Of a stretch of 64,000 nucleotides of DNA, positions 1-11,318 are shown one piece after another (within the stretch, counting starts at the first letter, position 1; each line of letters begins with the position of its first letter). Origin of the DNA: Sphagnum magellanicum (taxonomy: Eukaryota > Streptophyta > Sphagnopsida > Sphagnales > Sphagnaceae); the NCBI GenBank assembly GCA_021904315.1, contig CM038908.1:18744501-18808500 (forward strand). The letters are read 5' to 3'. Position numbers and translations under genes: made by a program. A model generated the notes under the pieces. The model had not been told where the DNA came from. It did no database searches and saw only the letters and a program-made list of their open reading frames with translations.

Positions 1-330
1 CCAGAGAAGAAACGGACCCAAATTTTTTTTAATAAAAAATCCGATTACCGAAGGGGAAAAAAAAAACTGCAGTTTTTAGAACTGAAACAGGCGATGTGAA
101 GAAGGAAAACGGCAAGTGCTGGATCGCGGACAACAAAGAGAGAGATTACGGAAAAGCTCGACTAAGTATGAGCGCGCAGACAGACACATGAGAGATGGAG
201 AGAGGAAAAAAGAGATGAGAACGAAAGGCCTGGAGCGTATATGGGTTTTGTGTCCAACGGTCCGTCGTAGTCCGTCGTGTTACCGTTACCTTCTGGTCTC
301 TAGAAACTGTGGTTTATCCGGCGGTCCTTG
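1..330 (-). promoter_or_regulatory. Possible 5' leader and promoter of a gene running leftward out of the window
   Basis: This stretch is clearly richer in G+C and CpG than the DNA that follows. Read on the minus strand it is pyrimidine-rich with several CTCTCT runs (around 125-215), which is usual for plant 5' leaders, and it ends at a T-rich stretch near the window edge. A G-box core CACGTG lies at 343-348, just upstream in that orientation. No coding frame that I recognise is present on either strand; the small plus-strand frames have no family resemblance. The inference is that transcription starts within about 100-300 on the minus strand and the coding exons lie outside the window. A CpG-rich transposon fragment is the alternative. 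Confidence 0.3.
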
Positions 331-341
331 ACTCGCCAACT

Positions 342-349
342 CCACGTGG
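342..349. promoter_or_regulatory. G-box palindrome CCACGTGG
   Basis: Perfect 8-bp palindrome with the CACGTG core bound by plant bZIP and bHLH factors. It sits at the edge of the CpG-rich left segment, where an upstream promoter element of a leftward gene would be expected. One such site can occur by chance, so function is inference. Confidence 0.35.
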
Positions 350-683
350 AAGAACCACGCCGGGGAGAGGGGAATGGGGGACGCTCCCCCGGAATTTTTT
401 ATTTTTTAGTTTTTGCTCCGGTATTTTATCATGCCCCTTATTTTACTATTAACTTTGAAGAACTTGTGCAAGAGATTCTTCTACATATATCCTTTGCCCC
501 AACATTTTATTTTATTTTATTAGTAAATTGGAACTTGGGGGAGGGGGGTTATTGACATTCTAGGGTGCTTATTGCACATTCTTTACATCCATTGGGTTTC
601 CAGTATTCCCATCTTATCTAGGGTATTTATTGAAGTATGTATCAATTAGATGAGGATACCTCCTAAGTTCTGGTTTTTTTTTT
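350..683. other. Spacer, no gene seen
   Basis: It starts with a purine-rich, G-rich stretch (360-390) and then becomes AT-rich. I see no coding frame, no RNA gene and no repeat that matches elsewhere in the window. Confidence 0.5.
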
Positions 684-1090
684 CCCCCCAAATGAGTCAA
701 TTTGATTGGCTAATCACAAAAACAAAAAACTGAAAATTTGGGAGGGTCCTCAAAATAGAAGTTTCTTTTGGAAGATGAACTGCATACCCCTTTGGCTCAC
801 CTATGTAAAAGAGAATAACTTTGGACAAAACATGTGGGATAAAAATGTGGTGTGAATAGGAATATCGTGGGGAAACACATTGTGGACATTGAGAACTTAT
901 TGAAAACTTGATGAGAACACATTGGGAACAAAAATATCCTCAAACACACCCCCCCCCAAAAGAAAGGGGGAAAAAAAACCTTGAGCCTCTTGGGTGCAGC
1001 TGCATTGACTCATTGGCTGAGCAGAATTTCTATTCCTATATTTTTTTGACCTAAGCTAATGGCAGGGACATGCAATTGGGATGCTTCTTG
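684..1090 (+). repeat. Dispersed repeat R1, copy a
   Basis: This block matches the cluster at 23236-24700 and, inverted, 3795-4120. Shared landmarks in order are a 'cctcaaaatagaag' block, 'caaaacatgtgggata' (832-847), a run of 'gggaacac'-type words, a purine-rich stretch, 'actcattggctga' (around 1009) and 'gacctaagctaatggcaggg' (around 1049). No ORF is conserved between copies, so it is probably a non-coding transposon derivative. Superfamily unknown: I could not find clear terminal inverted repeats or a target duplication. Confidence 0.65.
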
Positions 1091-3340
1091 ACTTATTGAC
1101 ACATGTGTTAGCTATGTTGATGTTAAGGAATTTTGATGAATTTATTGGACCATGGCTTTTAGGCAAGGACTTTGCATTCACTTGGGTCTCCAACACGTTA
1201 ATTTGTTACAAGTAGCTTGGACCTTATGTTGGACCTATTTATGGAGATAAATTGGTGTTCTTTGGGCACACTTGTTTAAAATATTTAGTAATCCAGAATT
1301 AGGACGAGAGATTAAGATCATCTTCATCATTGCAATAGTAAACAACATTATACCATCCGCATGTAGGCTATTGTGCAAACCATGGGCTCATAGTCAGCCC
1401 TAATTTGATTCGTCTCCCACACTAATTTTCCCACAAAATGATTGGTTTGTTGTCTCTGCCAATTTTGGGCTTCCTCCAACGTGTTCCTTCCCAAATCTCA
1501 CAACAAGCTTTCTCCATGGTCTCTCTTGTACGCACTAGCATTCTTCCTTTATTTTATTATCATTCATGGATATTCAATCTTGCACAATTTGCACCTTTCT
1601 ATGGGTGTGGACCTGTCTTCAAACTTGTGCATTTATTTCTAGATTTCTATCTTTTTTTAACACTCATGTGAACAATGAAATTGAGCTCCAATGTATATAG
1701 AAAAAGTTTCAAAAATAAATAGTTGTAAATGGAAAAGCAAGAAGGCAATGGTGTGTTCAATTTTTTAAAACATTGTTCTAGAACAAATGAACATCCATCA
1801 AACTTGTCCAACCTTATGTGATGTCAATTGCATTGACTCAATCTAATCAATTGAGTCTAACAATTCTAAATCTACATTGTTATGTAGAATGATCATTTCA
1901 TGTGTTGTTTTGTTTATGTGGATAGATAGAAGAGTAGAAGGTTGTGATGGAGCTCCAATGACGATCTATAGAGCTATAGTTGGTGTTGCATCAACAATTT
2001 GTATTCTTTCTTTGAGCTTCGAAAGCTCCTCTTGCCTTTGTAACTTGAAGTATTTTTGCCTTTGTAACTTGAAGTATTTTTGAGCTTCTTCCAAAAGCAA
2101 GTTATTTGTGCCCATTGTGAATAGGATTGAGTCTGGTTCTTGGCCAGTTTCAAGTCCATGCAGACCCACTAGGTCCAATTCTTAGACCCAAGTCCGGATC
2201 CAAACCTGGACCTGACCAAGAACTGGAAATCAGCCAACACTAGTTTTAACTATTTGGATGTTAATTTGCCTTGTAAAACTTTAAGGCCTTGTGCACAATG
2301 TTCTCATGATTTGCATTTATTTCTTGGAAAGCTTTAATAGCTTCAAAATTCCCTATGATCTTGAAGAGATCATGTTGAATTATTCCTCATTTTGTCTCCA
2401 AAGATCGTACTAATCTATATGCACAAAAAACTAGGTGATTTCTGTTGTATTGTTTGCAAATCCTCTCCCAAAATGTGTTGCACTTCTAACTATTACCTCT
2501 AATCTTGCAAGACTTGGAGATATGAGCATTCTTGTTCAAGGACAAAGCTCTTCCCTTTTTTCTTGCTTACAATAATCTTGACAACCCTTGTTGCTACCAT
2601 GAATCCTATTTTCAACACAAATGAATTTACCTTGAAATATCAATGAAATGTTTTTGCAAATGTCAAATATCATCATTGTACCTTGATGTATTGTGAAAGC
2701 AAAAGACACGATTTTTCCTAGTCTTGATAGTAGTTATAATAGATGGAGGTAATAGCGGGGGTGATCATGCATGCAAAACATGCGAAGCAAAGACAATTCC
2801 ATCATGTTACCATTGCAAGGACATTTCTCACGAACTTCTTCGGAGGTGCTTTAAGTACCTACTTTCAACTTTCAGTTTCAGAAGTAAGGTAAAACAAATG
2901 ATTAGATATTTCACTTGTTTGAAACATATATGCATTTACTTGAGTCTATAACACATTGACATGCTAGAACGAGCTTCAACCTTAGGATTTTTAAAAAAAA
3001 GGTGATTTCCAACACATTTTATAAAGATTAGGAAGAAAGCTATATAACTTATAGCTCTAGGAGTAAATAAGAAGGGGCAAATGATTTTGTACTTCATTTC
3101 TTTCATAGACTTATTATTCTATTAAGTGTGTCATTCTAATTTCTTCTTGCCCAACTTTTGGTTTAGTTGCAACTTTAATGTTTTGGTAATAATATAACTT
3201 TTAGTTAGTTTATGGACAATGTAACTTGAAATGTAATTATAATAATAATATAAAAACAAAAATGTCATGGCATGCCTCTGGTGTATTTTATCACACCTTA
3301 TGATCAAGAATAGTTCCATCTACTTTCATATATATATGTG
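1091..3340. other. AT-rich spacer, no gene seen
   Basis: Nothing here reads as a conserved protein or RNA. The only internal structure I can point to is a perfect 24-bp direct duplication at about 2034-2081. The short frames in the region are unrelated to known families. Confidence 0.5.
2034..2081 (+). repeat. Two-copy 24-bp tandem duplication
   Basis: The unit 'gcctttgtaacttgaag' plus 'tattttt' occurs twice in a row with a 24-bp period and no mismatch. It is a simple local duplication, too small to assign to a family. Confidence 0.8.
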
Positions 3341-3342
3341 TC

Positions 3343-3720
3343 TCTAGCGTGGCGCAAACTTGGCTAATTCTTCGCCAGTCCACCTACCTCACAAAATTTA
3401 GTGGGGGGGGGCCAGGAAAAACAACCTTGGTTCGACTGCGCGAACCGACCCGGGATTGAGAGGCCACCCGCTGCGAGTTTCACTCCTCCGTGGCCGTCCA
3501 AAGGCCGGGTGTCAATTGGGACAGGGTAGACGGGTTACACTTGTTGGGCACTGTACACGGGGCCAAGGAGAGGATGCCAACACAAACCAAAACTCCCTGC
3601 TCATGACGACACCACGACTTTGAAACCAGTTCAGTGACCAAATATCTGAACTGGTTTGCAGCACGGCTTCCTGCAAATGGGCTGTTGATGGCATCAATGT
3701 GGAACGCCAGCATTTCAGGC
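3343..3720. other. GC-rich island of unknown origin
   Basis: It is sharply richer in G+C and CpG than its AT-rich flanks, which begin at once on both sides. On the plus strand it contains 'ttggttcgactgcg' (around 3429), which resembles a tRNA-type box B, and a run of nine Gs at 3402-3410. A minus-strand open frame of 77 codons (3713-3480) has no resemblance I can name. It could be a SINE-like element, a captured gene fragment or an rDNA-like fragment; I cannot decide among these. Confidence 0.35.
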
Positions 3721-3794
3721 TAACCTAGCTTATAATAAATATCCATTAATTTAGTTTTTTTTCTTTTTTTCTTGTTTTGGGTGCAGAGGCACAA

Positions 3795-4120
3795 TTGCAA
3801 TGGAATTTTCCCTACTCAAATTTAGGGGGGAAGAAGGGGGTTATTGAATTTTAATTTTTTTTTGGTTCCCAATGTGTTCCCATCAAGTTCTAAATGAGTT
3901 CCAAGCATGTTCACCAAGTCCCAATGTGCTCAACAACATGTTCCCAACAGCACCTCACTTTATCCCACATGCTTTGCCCAATATTCTCCTCTTGGAACCT
4001 ATTTAAGTGGGCAAAATTTTGGGACTTAATACATTTCTATGTTCGGAGTGGATACTTCTATATAATGTGGGAGTCTCCAGAGATTCAAAATTTATTTGTG
4101 ACAGGCCAATCAAAGATGGC
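3795..4120 (-). repeat. Dispersed repeat R1, copy b (inverted)
   Basis: Read on the minus strand this copy follows the R1 order: 'catctttgattgg' (around 4113), then 'gggcaaagcatgtgggata' (around 3980), 'agtgaggtgctgttgggaac', and repeated 'gggaac' words down to an A-rich stretch. It matches the first part of the copies at 23.2 and 24.1 kb. No coding content is seen. The frames open here are accidental. Confidence 0.65.
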
Positions 4121-4697
4121 TCATTGCACCGAAAAAAAAAAATCTGAACTTGGAAGGCACACCCAACTAATGAATATGTTTCACAGAGAATATGCCAAAA
4201 CCAAGAATGAGAAAAATTTGCTTTTAATTTCACAATTTGCCATGCCACAATTTTCCAGAGTTAAAAAACCTTTTGGCTCTTGTGAAATGGATAAGGGAAA
4301 TTGACAAGGGGAATTTTCTTAATTTCCAGCACCCAAAATCCATTTAAATTCGTTCTAAATATTACAACTAACCCAAACTTAGACTAAATCAAGATCTCTG
4401 AGTTAAAATCTAACAATGTTTCATGCTTGATATGGGGCACTAAGAAGAGGCCTCACTCCAAAAAGTAAAGGTACCGAGTTACCAACATAAGTGTGGGTGG
4501 GTTCAATAACTACGCCATCAATACCCAGACCATTCTACAAAAGCCACATGACCAGTCTGCAAATCCAAATGAAAACTCTTACGGAATGGAGCTTGTCAGG
4601 TAGAGGCCAATTAGGCTCATTCCACTGTTCCATTTTAGGATATGGGTTTCGAGTTTCGACCAAATTGCACCAGTCTTTCCAGACACTAGACTCTCAA
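4121..4697. other. Spacer, no gene seen
   Basis: Moderately AT-rich DNA between R1 copy b and the heat-shock-element duplication. An open frame at 3894-4304 crosses the repeat boundary and has no recognisable domain, so I do not call it a gene. Confidence 0.45.
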
Positions 4698-4704
4698 GTC
4701 TCCA

Positions 4705-4717
4705 GAACCTTCTGGAA
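4705..4717 (+). promoter_or_regulatory. Perfect heat-shock element, copy 1
   Basis: The 13 bases GAAccTTCtgGAA fit the nGAAnnTTCnnGAAn consensus for heat-shock factor trimers with no mismatch. The same motif recurs 119 bases downstream. The match is direct; binding is inferred. Confidence 0.6.
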
Positions 4718-4823
4718 GACTTTCCTAACTAAGTCCAGAGAGAATAAAAAATGGCATCATTTTTTTGGACCACAAATTTTTTTCCATTTTGAAGGCAATT
4801 GAAAGAAAGGCGTGAACTCTCTA

Positions 4824-4836
4824 GAACCTTCTGGAA
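4824..4836 (+). promoter_or_regulatory. Perfect heat-shock element, copy 2
   Basis: Same GAAccTTCtgGAA arrangement as copy 1, kept intact although the flanking unit has diverged. Two spaced elements are typical of heat-responsive promoters. Confidence 0.6.
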
Positions 4837-4977
4837 CGTTTTCATGACTAAAGTCAGAGAGAATAATTATGGCATCATTTTTTTGGACCACCAAAAATTT
4901 CCATTTTTTAAGGCAATTGAAAGAAAGGCTGAGGGCGGAGGGAAACGATCGTTCAGCATATGGAATATTCCTCAAAT

Positions 4978-5190
4978 GTTATTTTATTTTATTTTATTTT
5001 ATTTTATTTTTGGGAAGCACAAGGGCAGACCTGACTGGACAAGCCATTGGCACCCCCCCAAGTCAAGTCAAGCTCATTGGCAGAGGACTGACAAGGAGTT
5101 TCACCAGTTTCACTCCATTGGGTTTGAACCCAGGGTCACAGAATGTGTTGGAAAGCCATTGAATATCCAAGCATGTGTGCAATTTCTACT
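4978..5190 (-). mobile_element. tRNA-derived SINE candidate with ATTTT tail
   Basis: On the minus strand there is a box-A-like stretch (about 5164-5151, 'ggatattcaatggc'), then a box-B match GGGTTCAAACCC (5131-5120), a body of about 100 bases, and a 3' tail of six AAAAT units (5011-4980). Pol III boxes followed by a simple A-rich tail are the signature of SINEs. No cloverleaf can be drawn, so it is not a functional tRNA gene. I did not find a convincing target duplication. Confidence 0.5.
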
Positions 5191-5199
5191 CACATTGAA

Positions 5200-8100
5200 T
5201 TTTTAATCGGGTGGACTTTATTTTCCAAAAGGCAAACATTCATGAAAAAAAAATTAGTATTGCCACAACATCTATCGATGCTTGGAAGATATTGCCAAAA
5301 CATTTAATTACTACAAGAAATGGGGTTCAACAACCCTTATTTGTATTTGTGGAATCTCAATAGTTTTAAACTAAAAGATAAAATTCAGATACATTTGCAT
5401 CAATGAATTTGTAATTGACCAATTACAACAATGTTTATTTTCTAATAGGTTGCATTGTGAATGCATGATATTGTGCTTCATTTAAGGACCTCTAAAGCTC
5501 ATGGGCATTCAGAAAAAAAATCAAATGTGTTAGGTTCTAGTTGCCCATCACCAACTAAATAGCAGTTTCAACTAGACCATGATATATTACTGAACAATTA
5601 TGACTTTGGTAGATTGGGAAATGTTCCCTTTCCACATTAGATTTTTATACTAAGGCTAAGACTCTTTTTGTTTCAATTTATGTTTTCCTTTAACTACAAA
5701 TTGGGTTTGCAACCTTGGAAATGACTTATATCATACTTCTAATTTGGATTCAATAACTAACAATACAATCATGTGACACCACATTTTTTTAGAATTTTTT
5801 TGTACATGTACGATATTGATATTTTTATTTCTTACATCTTGATTCTTCATCCAAAACTTTATAATTTAAAATTAAATTAATATGAATACATATCCTGATG
5901 GATACATGCGGAATGTGGTATATAGAGAGGTTTTGGAAATGTAATTTATAGTTGTAATTTTGTAATATGTACCGTCAAATACACACACACCTGTGCATTA
6001 GGCACATGGGTAAGTTTCCTTTACCTTGATATTTGCCTCGGATTTTCTTCATTTGCTATTTCTCAATTTGCTCACCATAGCTCTTGAAAGATGAACACTT
6101 TAGCATGTGACTGACATGATTTTAGTTTGTTGGTATTTGTTTTCTTTTGGACAAATTCTAACAAATGAGTGGCATTCTCATTTTTTAGTTTTAAGTTGTT
6201 GGGCTTTTCGAGTTTTCATCATTGCTTTGATCAAATTAGGAGGCTTCTTTTTTCTTTTTTTTTTGTCTTTTCATTTCTCTTGGTTTTGGGGTTGTAGTAA
6301 TGAACAAGTTAAGGTCTTGCTAGAGTCTTGCTACATATACAACAAGCCCATTGTAGTTAGACCTTTAGTATAATTAGGGCTTTGCTACAATGGCATTTTG
6401 GAACTACATTGGTGAAAGTAGTTTTCACTTTAACAATAGTCATGCAAGTGTGGACAAATTGAATATTTTAATTATTTTTTCCTTTTGTTCTTGCGAATTA
6501 CAATAGGCTGTTGGAATGTCATTTTTTATAATCATACCAATTTGGTGGTTTTAATGTTAGTTTTCATTTCATAAATATTTTGACATCAAATGTTTATGTA
6601 CAAAACCCAATGACATACTTTTGAAGACAATGTGAAAAATAAAGGTGGATCTAGCATGGCATTTTCAACAAGATATATTTATTATTATCTTTTATTTCTT
6701 GTTATTGAGTTATTGCTATAAATAAACTAGGATCTACCATGGCATTCTCACAAAGATCTTTTTTATTTTGTTATTGTATGTTTTCTCCTTGTCATTGAGT
6801 TATTTAATTTATAACTTTCTTTGTTAATTTATAACTTTTTAAAAATTCATTATAAAATGTGCATTTGATTTTTTTTATATAAAAAATCATTTGTAACTTT
6901 GAAGAGGGATATTATAGGTTTTTCTTACATTCCATTTTGTTACTTATCTTCTTGCAAATGATTTGATTTTAACTTTGTTTATGATTGGTCATCCCAAAAT
7001 TCTATTGGGGCCTTTTGTGCTTCATGTCTATGAAAAATGTAAGGTTTTTCCCTAGTTTCAACTTTTATTATGATGTTTTCAAAGAATCGCAAGTAATGAA
7101 TTACAAGAGCACATTGGATGAAAATTGCATCTTGATAGATCCCAAAGTTTAAGAAAGTCATTATTAAGTGAAATTGGAATGTCCATTATGCATCAAATTA
7201 AATTTTTTAAAAAAAGTTCAAAGTTATGTTTACACTTAAATTACAAAAATAAGGCTAAGATGTTTCATTAAAAGTGGGTGGTTGTGATTAAGTAAAGGGT
7301 TTTATGTATGCATTTATCAATTTTATCATTTTTATAACATGATGTTAGCATTGTAGTTTGATTGATTTTATAGATGATCTAAACTATGATTATAAAACTA
7401 ATCATGATTGTCAAATTTGACAAAATTCAATGTCAAAAAATTATAAGTTGATCTGAACTATTTTTAATCAAAATGGCATCTAAATAAATCATGTGCTATC
7501 TAGTTAACTTAAGGGTCCAAACGACATTTAACGAGCCAATTTGTTTATTTTACGTTTAGGACTATAGTTTTTTTTTGGTGTCATTTTGCCCCCAAAAAGT
7601 CTATAAAGAGGAATTTTCGAATTAAATATTTTCAAATTTTTTATTCATTTTATTTATAGTTGCCCCAATATGTCATTTTTTAAAAAAATCAAGTTTGAGT
7701 AAATATGAAAATTTAAAAGTGTACATATTTTGCTAGATTTTTTGTTTTGTCTTGAAAAATTATCACAATTTCAAATCATACCAAAAACATGTTAACATTT
7801 TCAAGTTTAATTTTCTTGTATTATAAGCTACAACTTTTCTTTAAACAACATATACATTGCATCACATTTACATGTTGTAAAGGAATCATGAACTTTAAAT
7901 AAACCTTAAATTGCGATGAACACAAAATTGAAAAAATATGAAAATTTGAGTAATTTTTAGATGTGTTTAATACTACCCTATTACTACAAAAATATCAAAG
8001 AAATTTAATTATGAAAATTAAGGGGCCCTTTATGAAAGTAATGTTATTTAATGAAATTGTTAAACATCTTTTGTTCAAACCAAACCTTGATATTGGAAGA

Positions 8101-10717
8101 TTTTGTGACTCAAGTTAGATTTTTCAATATTCATATTATTCTATAAGGATAAATTTTCATCGTTAACATGCCATTAAAGTGCCATCACATAGCAATATGT
8201 AACTAAAATTGGAGAGAAGTTGACATGTTGATGAGGATTTTGGCTTGTTTGTATTCATATGCACCTCAATGGAAGGTTTCATAATGTAATAATTCCATTT
8301 TCTAATGTGGGTATGAAAAAATGAACTTGGACCATATCCAAAATCTATATACCATTCATGGTGTTCTAAAAACACATAGTTTATTATTTGTGCATGTGTG
8401 GATTCCACCATAGCTTACCATATACATACAATTCATGGATGATGATTGCAAATGTTTAATTCCAAATTTCAACTTACAAAACTTCCACAAGTCCTCCATT
8501 GACATATGGTGATTCATGCTTCTTGTGCGTATGTCTTACATGTGAAGATTGTGCGTGCAAATTTATCATTTGCAAAACACACAAAAACCTATGACATAAA
8601 TTTTGTGCCATGGTTACATGCCATGACATCTTCCAATGTCAGCCCCATACTATTGTGTTTAAGGAAAAGAAGTTGGGTGTGGATTATTTTACCATGAACT
8701 TGCCCTTAAATGTTAAGTTAAAATAAACTAAACATGTCAATTGCATTAATGTGGGAGGCAATTAACAATTAGTCAAAATGAAATGAAAAATAGTTTAAAC
8801 AATTTTGTAACTTGTAAAAACATTTCCATTGTTACTCCAACAATTCTCCATGTACTTGCATTTTGGGAGCATTTCTAGAGGAGGTGGCTCACCATGTAAC
8901 AATAACATTTTGTGCCACCCCCACCCTTTCCATATCACTTTAAGTATGCACATCATCTTTCTCCTTTTGAGGCAACAAAATAAACCCAAAAACCCTATGC
9001 ATCGTCTTTCTCCTTTCAATGTAGTGAAATAAACCTTGTGCATGCCTAAGTGCATCTCTCATATCAATTTCACTTGTTACATGTTCCTTGCATCATGTTG
9101 AGTTCATTCTAGCTAGAGAGCAATGGGAAAGAACCTCCCTATTTAATGGAAGCTAAACTTGAAGTTAGTGAAAATGAACATTTGGTTTTCATTCTTACAT
9201 TTCTCATTCAATTTGTGGAGAGAAGCAAACATGGAGTTACTTAGATTGATCATAGTGCAAAGTTTTTGAAAGATCAAGAACATGGCCATGATCACATTTG
9301 GCAAGATTTCTTATGTGACGAGCCAATTTACGTTGACCAATTTTTTTGGCAATGTTATAATTAGATGTAGCGTAGCCTATTTCTATGCATTATTATATTA
9401 TTATTGTTCATCATTTTTATTTTCAATAAAAATTTGATGCTTATGGAATTTAGGGTTTATATTTGATTTTAAAATGCATATCTACAATTCAAATGCTAGT
9501 TTACATGGTGCAATTATTGATATCGTGATGAATATTACAAGTCAAACAAATCAACCACAATGGAGGTGACAATTTAACTCCTGACCTTTCTTTTGACCAT
9601 AACTTTTAGCTTACAATTCCAAATGAAAAATGCAAGCCCATTTTTGATATATATATTTCAATAACTTTCCAATTATGTATTGGGGGCCCAATTTGAAAAC
9701 CATTTACTATTTGCATTTTTGTCGTAAGCAAACAAGACTCTATGGGACATCATTTGTCAAAGTGGGAAAATGACTTGGGAGTGTTGGTATGTTTGAATTT
9801 CGGGACATTTTCCTAAGCTGATTTAGCCTTGGATATAAGTCCAAGGCTAGCGTTGTGACAATTTGAAATGCAATTTAAAAATATGATTAAATGATGCATT
9901 TCCCATATGAATTAAACAATCCTAATTAAAAACTTGAAGTGCTGTTTCTTAATTTATTTATAAAAAATTGATTGGGTTTAAATGTTCATACATGGGTGAA
10001 AACACATTACATTGACACCATTTAGGGCATTTTCATGATAAATATTATAGGATATACCTCTCCAAATGTGGTGTATTTAATTTTGGGTTTCACTTTTGGT
10101 GTTTGCGGTTTATATTTTAACTTTCACAAAGTTAAAATTATATAATATTATTAGGGAAAAAACTGTTAAATTCAAGGAGCCATGGATATATTTATGTTAC
10201 ATGCACTATAACATTATTATTTTTCATTTTATATTGCATTAGTGTTTGGTTTGAATCAATTATCCAATAATCATTTGAAATGCATTTAATATCAAGGCCC
10301 ACCTCACATTTTTTGGCATCTTCCAATTGAAAATGATTGTTTATCAAAAATATTATTCACCACGAAATTATGGTCAATGCCCTAAAAACCCCCATTTGTG
10401 ATGATAATAATCAAACTGTTCACATGGTTCATAAACATGGTCCAATTTAACGTTTTTTTTCATATTCTCCATATTGCCACGTTGGCTACCTAGTGGGCTT
10501 TCTAGGTAGCAATTTGGCTACATTAAGCCCAAAATTGTCAAATAGGTTAGTGATTTACAAATTAAACATAGAAGGTTTTGGTGAGTGCCCTTTTTTTTTT
10601 GGCTTGACATTAGTGAATTGACCTCTTTTAGTTGGTGTATTAGTGAGGCAAACATTATTTTCTTGGATTCATAAGCAACTTAAGATTTTCTTTTTTCATA
10701 CTATGAAGAATTGGCCA
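5200..10717. other. Long AT-rich spacer, no gene seen
   Basis: About 5.5 kb of AT-rich DNA with many T-runs. Every open frame is short and unlike known proteins. A CACTA-like terminus 'actacaagaaat' sits at about 5310 but no matching right end was found. A short local repeat, 'catctttctccttttgaggcaacaaaataaaccc' and a diverged copy, lies at about 8945-9035. Confidence 0.45.
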
Positions 10718-10721
10718 TGTG

Positions 10722-10780
10722 AAGGAATCAAACCCTAACCAAATTGGTCTTGCCCACTGAAAAACATGGCGAGCCTACAC
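10722..10780 (-). mobile_element. SINE-like tRNA-related head
   Basis: On the minus strand a box-A-like stretch (about 10776-10755, 'ggctcgccatg...cagtgggc') is followed by GGGTTTGATTCC (10735-10724), a good box-B match, at tRNA-like spacing. The 3' part and tail are not clear, so this may be a truncated SINE. Confidence 0.35.
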
Positions 10781-11318
10781 AAACAAGTAACTTCATCATC
10801 AAAATTTCAAAGACATGTAGATTAGTTACCAAATTATTTTGGCCTTATTGGAACTTGTAGTAACTATAAATCCAAGTTTCTAAAAGGGTTAGCAAAGTGA
10901 CCAAGATCATGGAAACAAAAAAAATCAAGTTGGAAAGACAAATAATCATTAATATTGGAAGGTCCATAATCCATAATCCGTCACTCTTGAATTTGAAACT
11001 TTCAATAGTAACTAGTGGGCACCCCATAACTTTGCCATGGATAACAACATTCAATGTGCACCATGCATCATTGAACAAGTGTTATCATTGATAATGGGGG
11101 TTGGCTATGGAGCAAGAAGACCTAGACAACAAGCTAAGTTCATATAAAATATTTCAAAGCCAAAGTCCATAACAAGCCAAATTCTAATTCTAAATTCAAT
11201 AGTCATCAAAATCAAAGAAAAAAAGACCATTCATAAGAACAAAAATGGTGAGGCGCTAGGGTAGTTTTTGATTTTAAACCTACATACCAAAGAAACTTAA
11301 GATGGAAAATAATAACAC
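10781..11318. other. Spacer downstream of the hAT-like pseudogene
   Basis: AT-rich DNA with no recognised gene. It lies just 3' of the transposase remnant and may contain the end of that element, but I could not find a terminal inverted repeat pair. Confidence 0.4.

Larger units (their letters stand above)
4698..4935 (+). repeat. Tandem duplication (about 119 bp, two copies) carrying heat-shock elements
   Basis: Two adjacent copies share the order 'agaaccttctgga', 'gactaa...gtc(c)agagagaata', 'atggcatcatttttttggacca' and 'aaggcaattgaaagaaagg'. The word 'agaacct' starts at 4704 and again at 4823, a spacing of 119 bases; 'tggcatcat' starts at 4752 and 4870. The second copy has diverged by small indels. 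Each unit starts with a perfect three-pentamer heat-shock element. Whether this is part of an LTR or a stand-alone promoter fragment cannot be told. Confidence 0.75.

Noticed and set aside
5306-5320. CACTA element starting at 'actacaagaaat'
   Set aside because: No matching right end or target duplication was found within the next several kilobases; a 12-base match alone is too weak.
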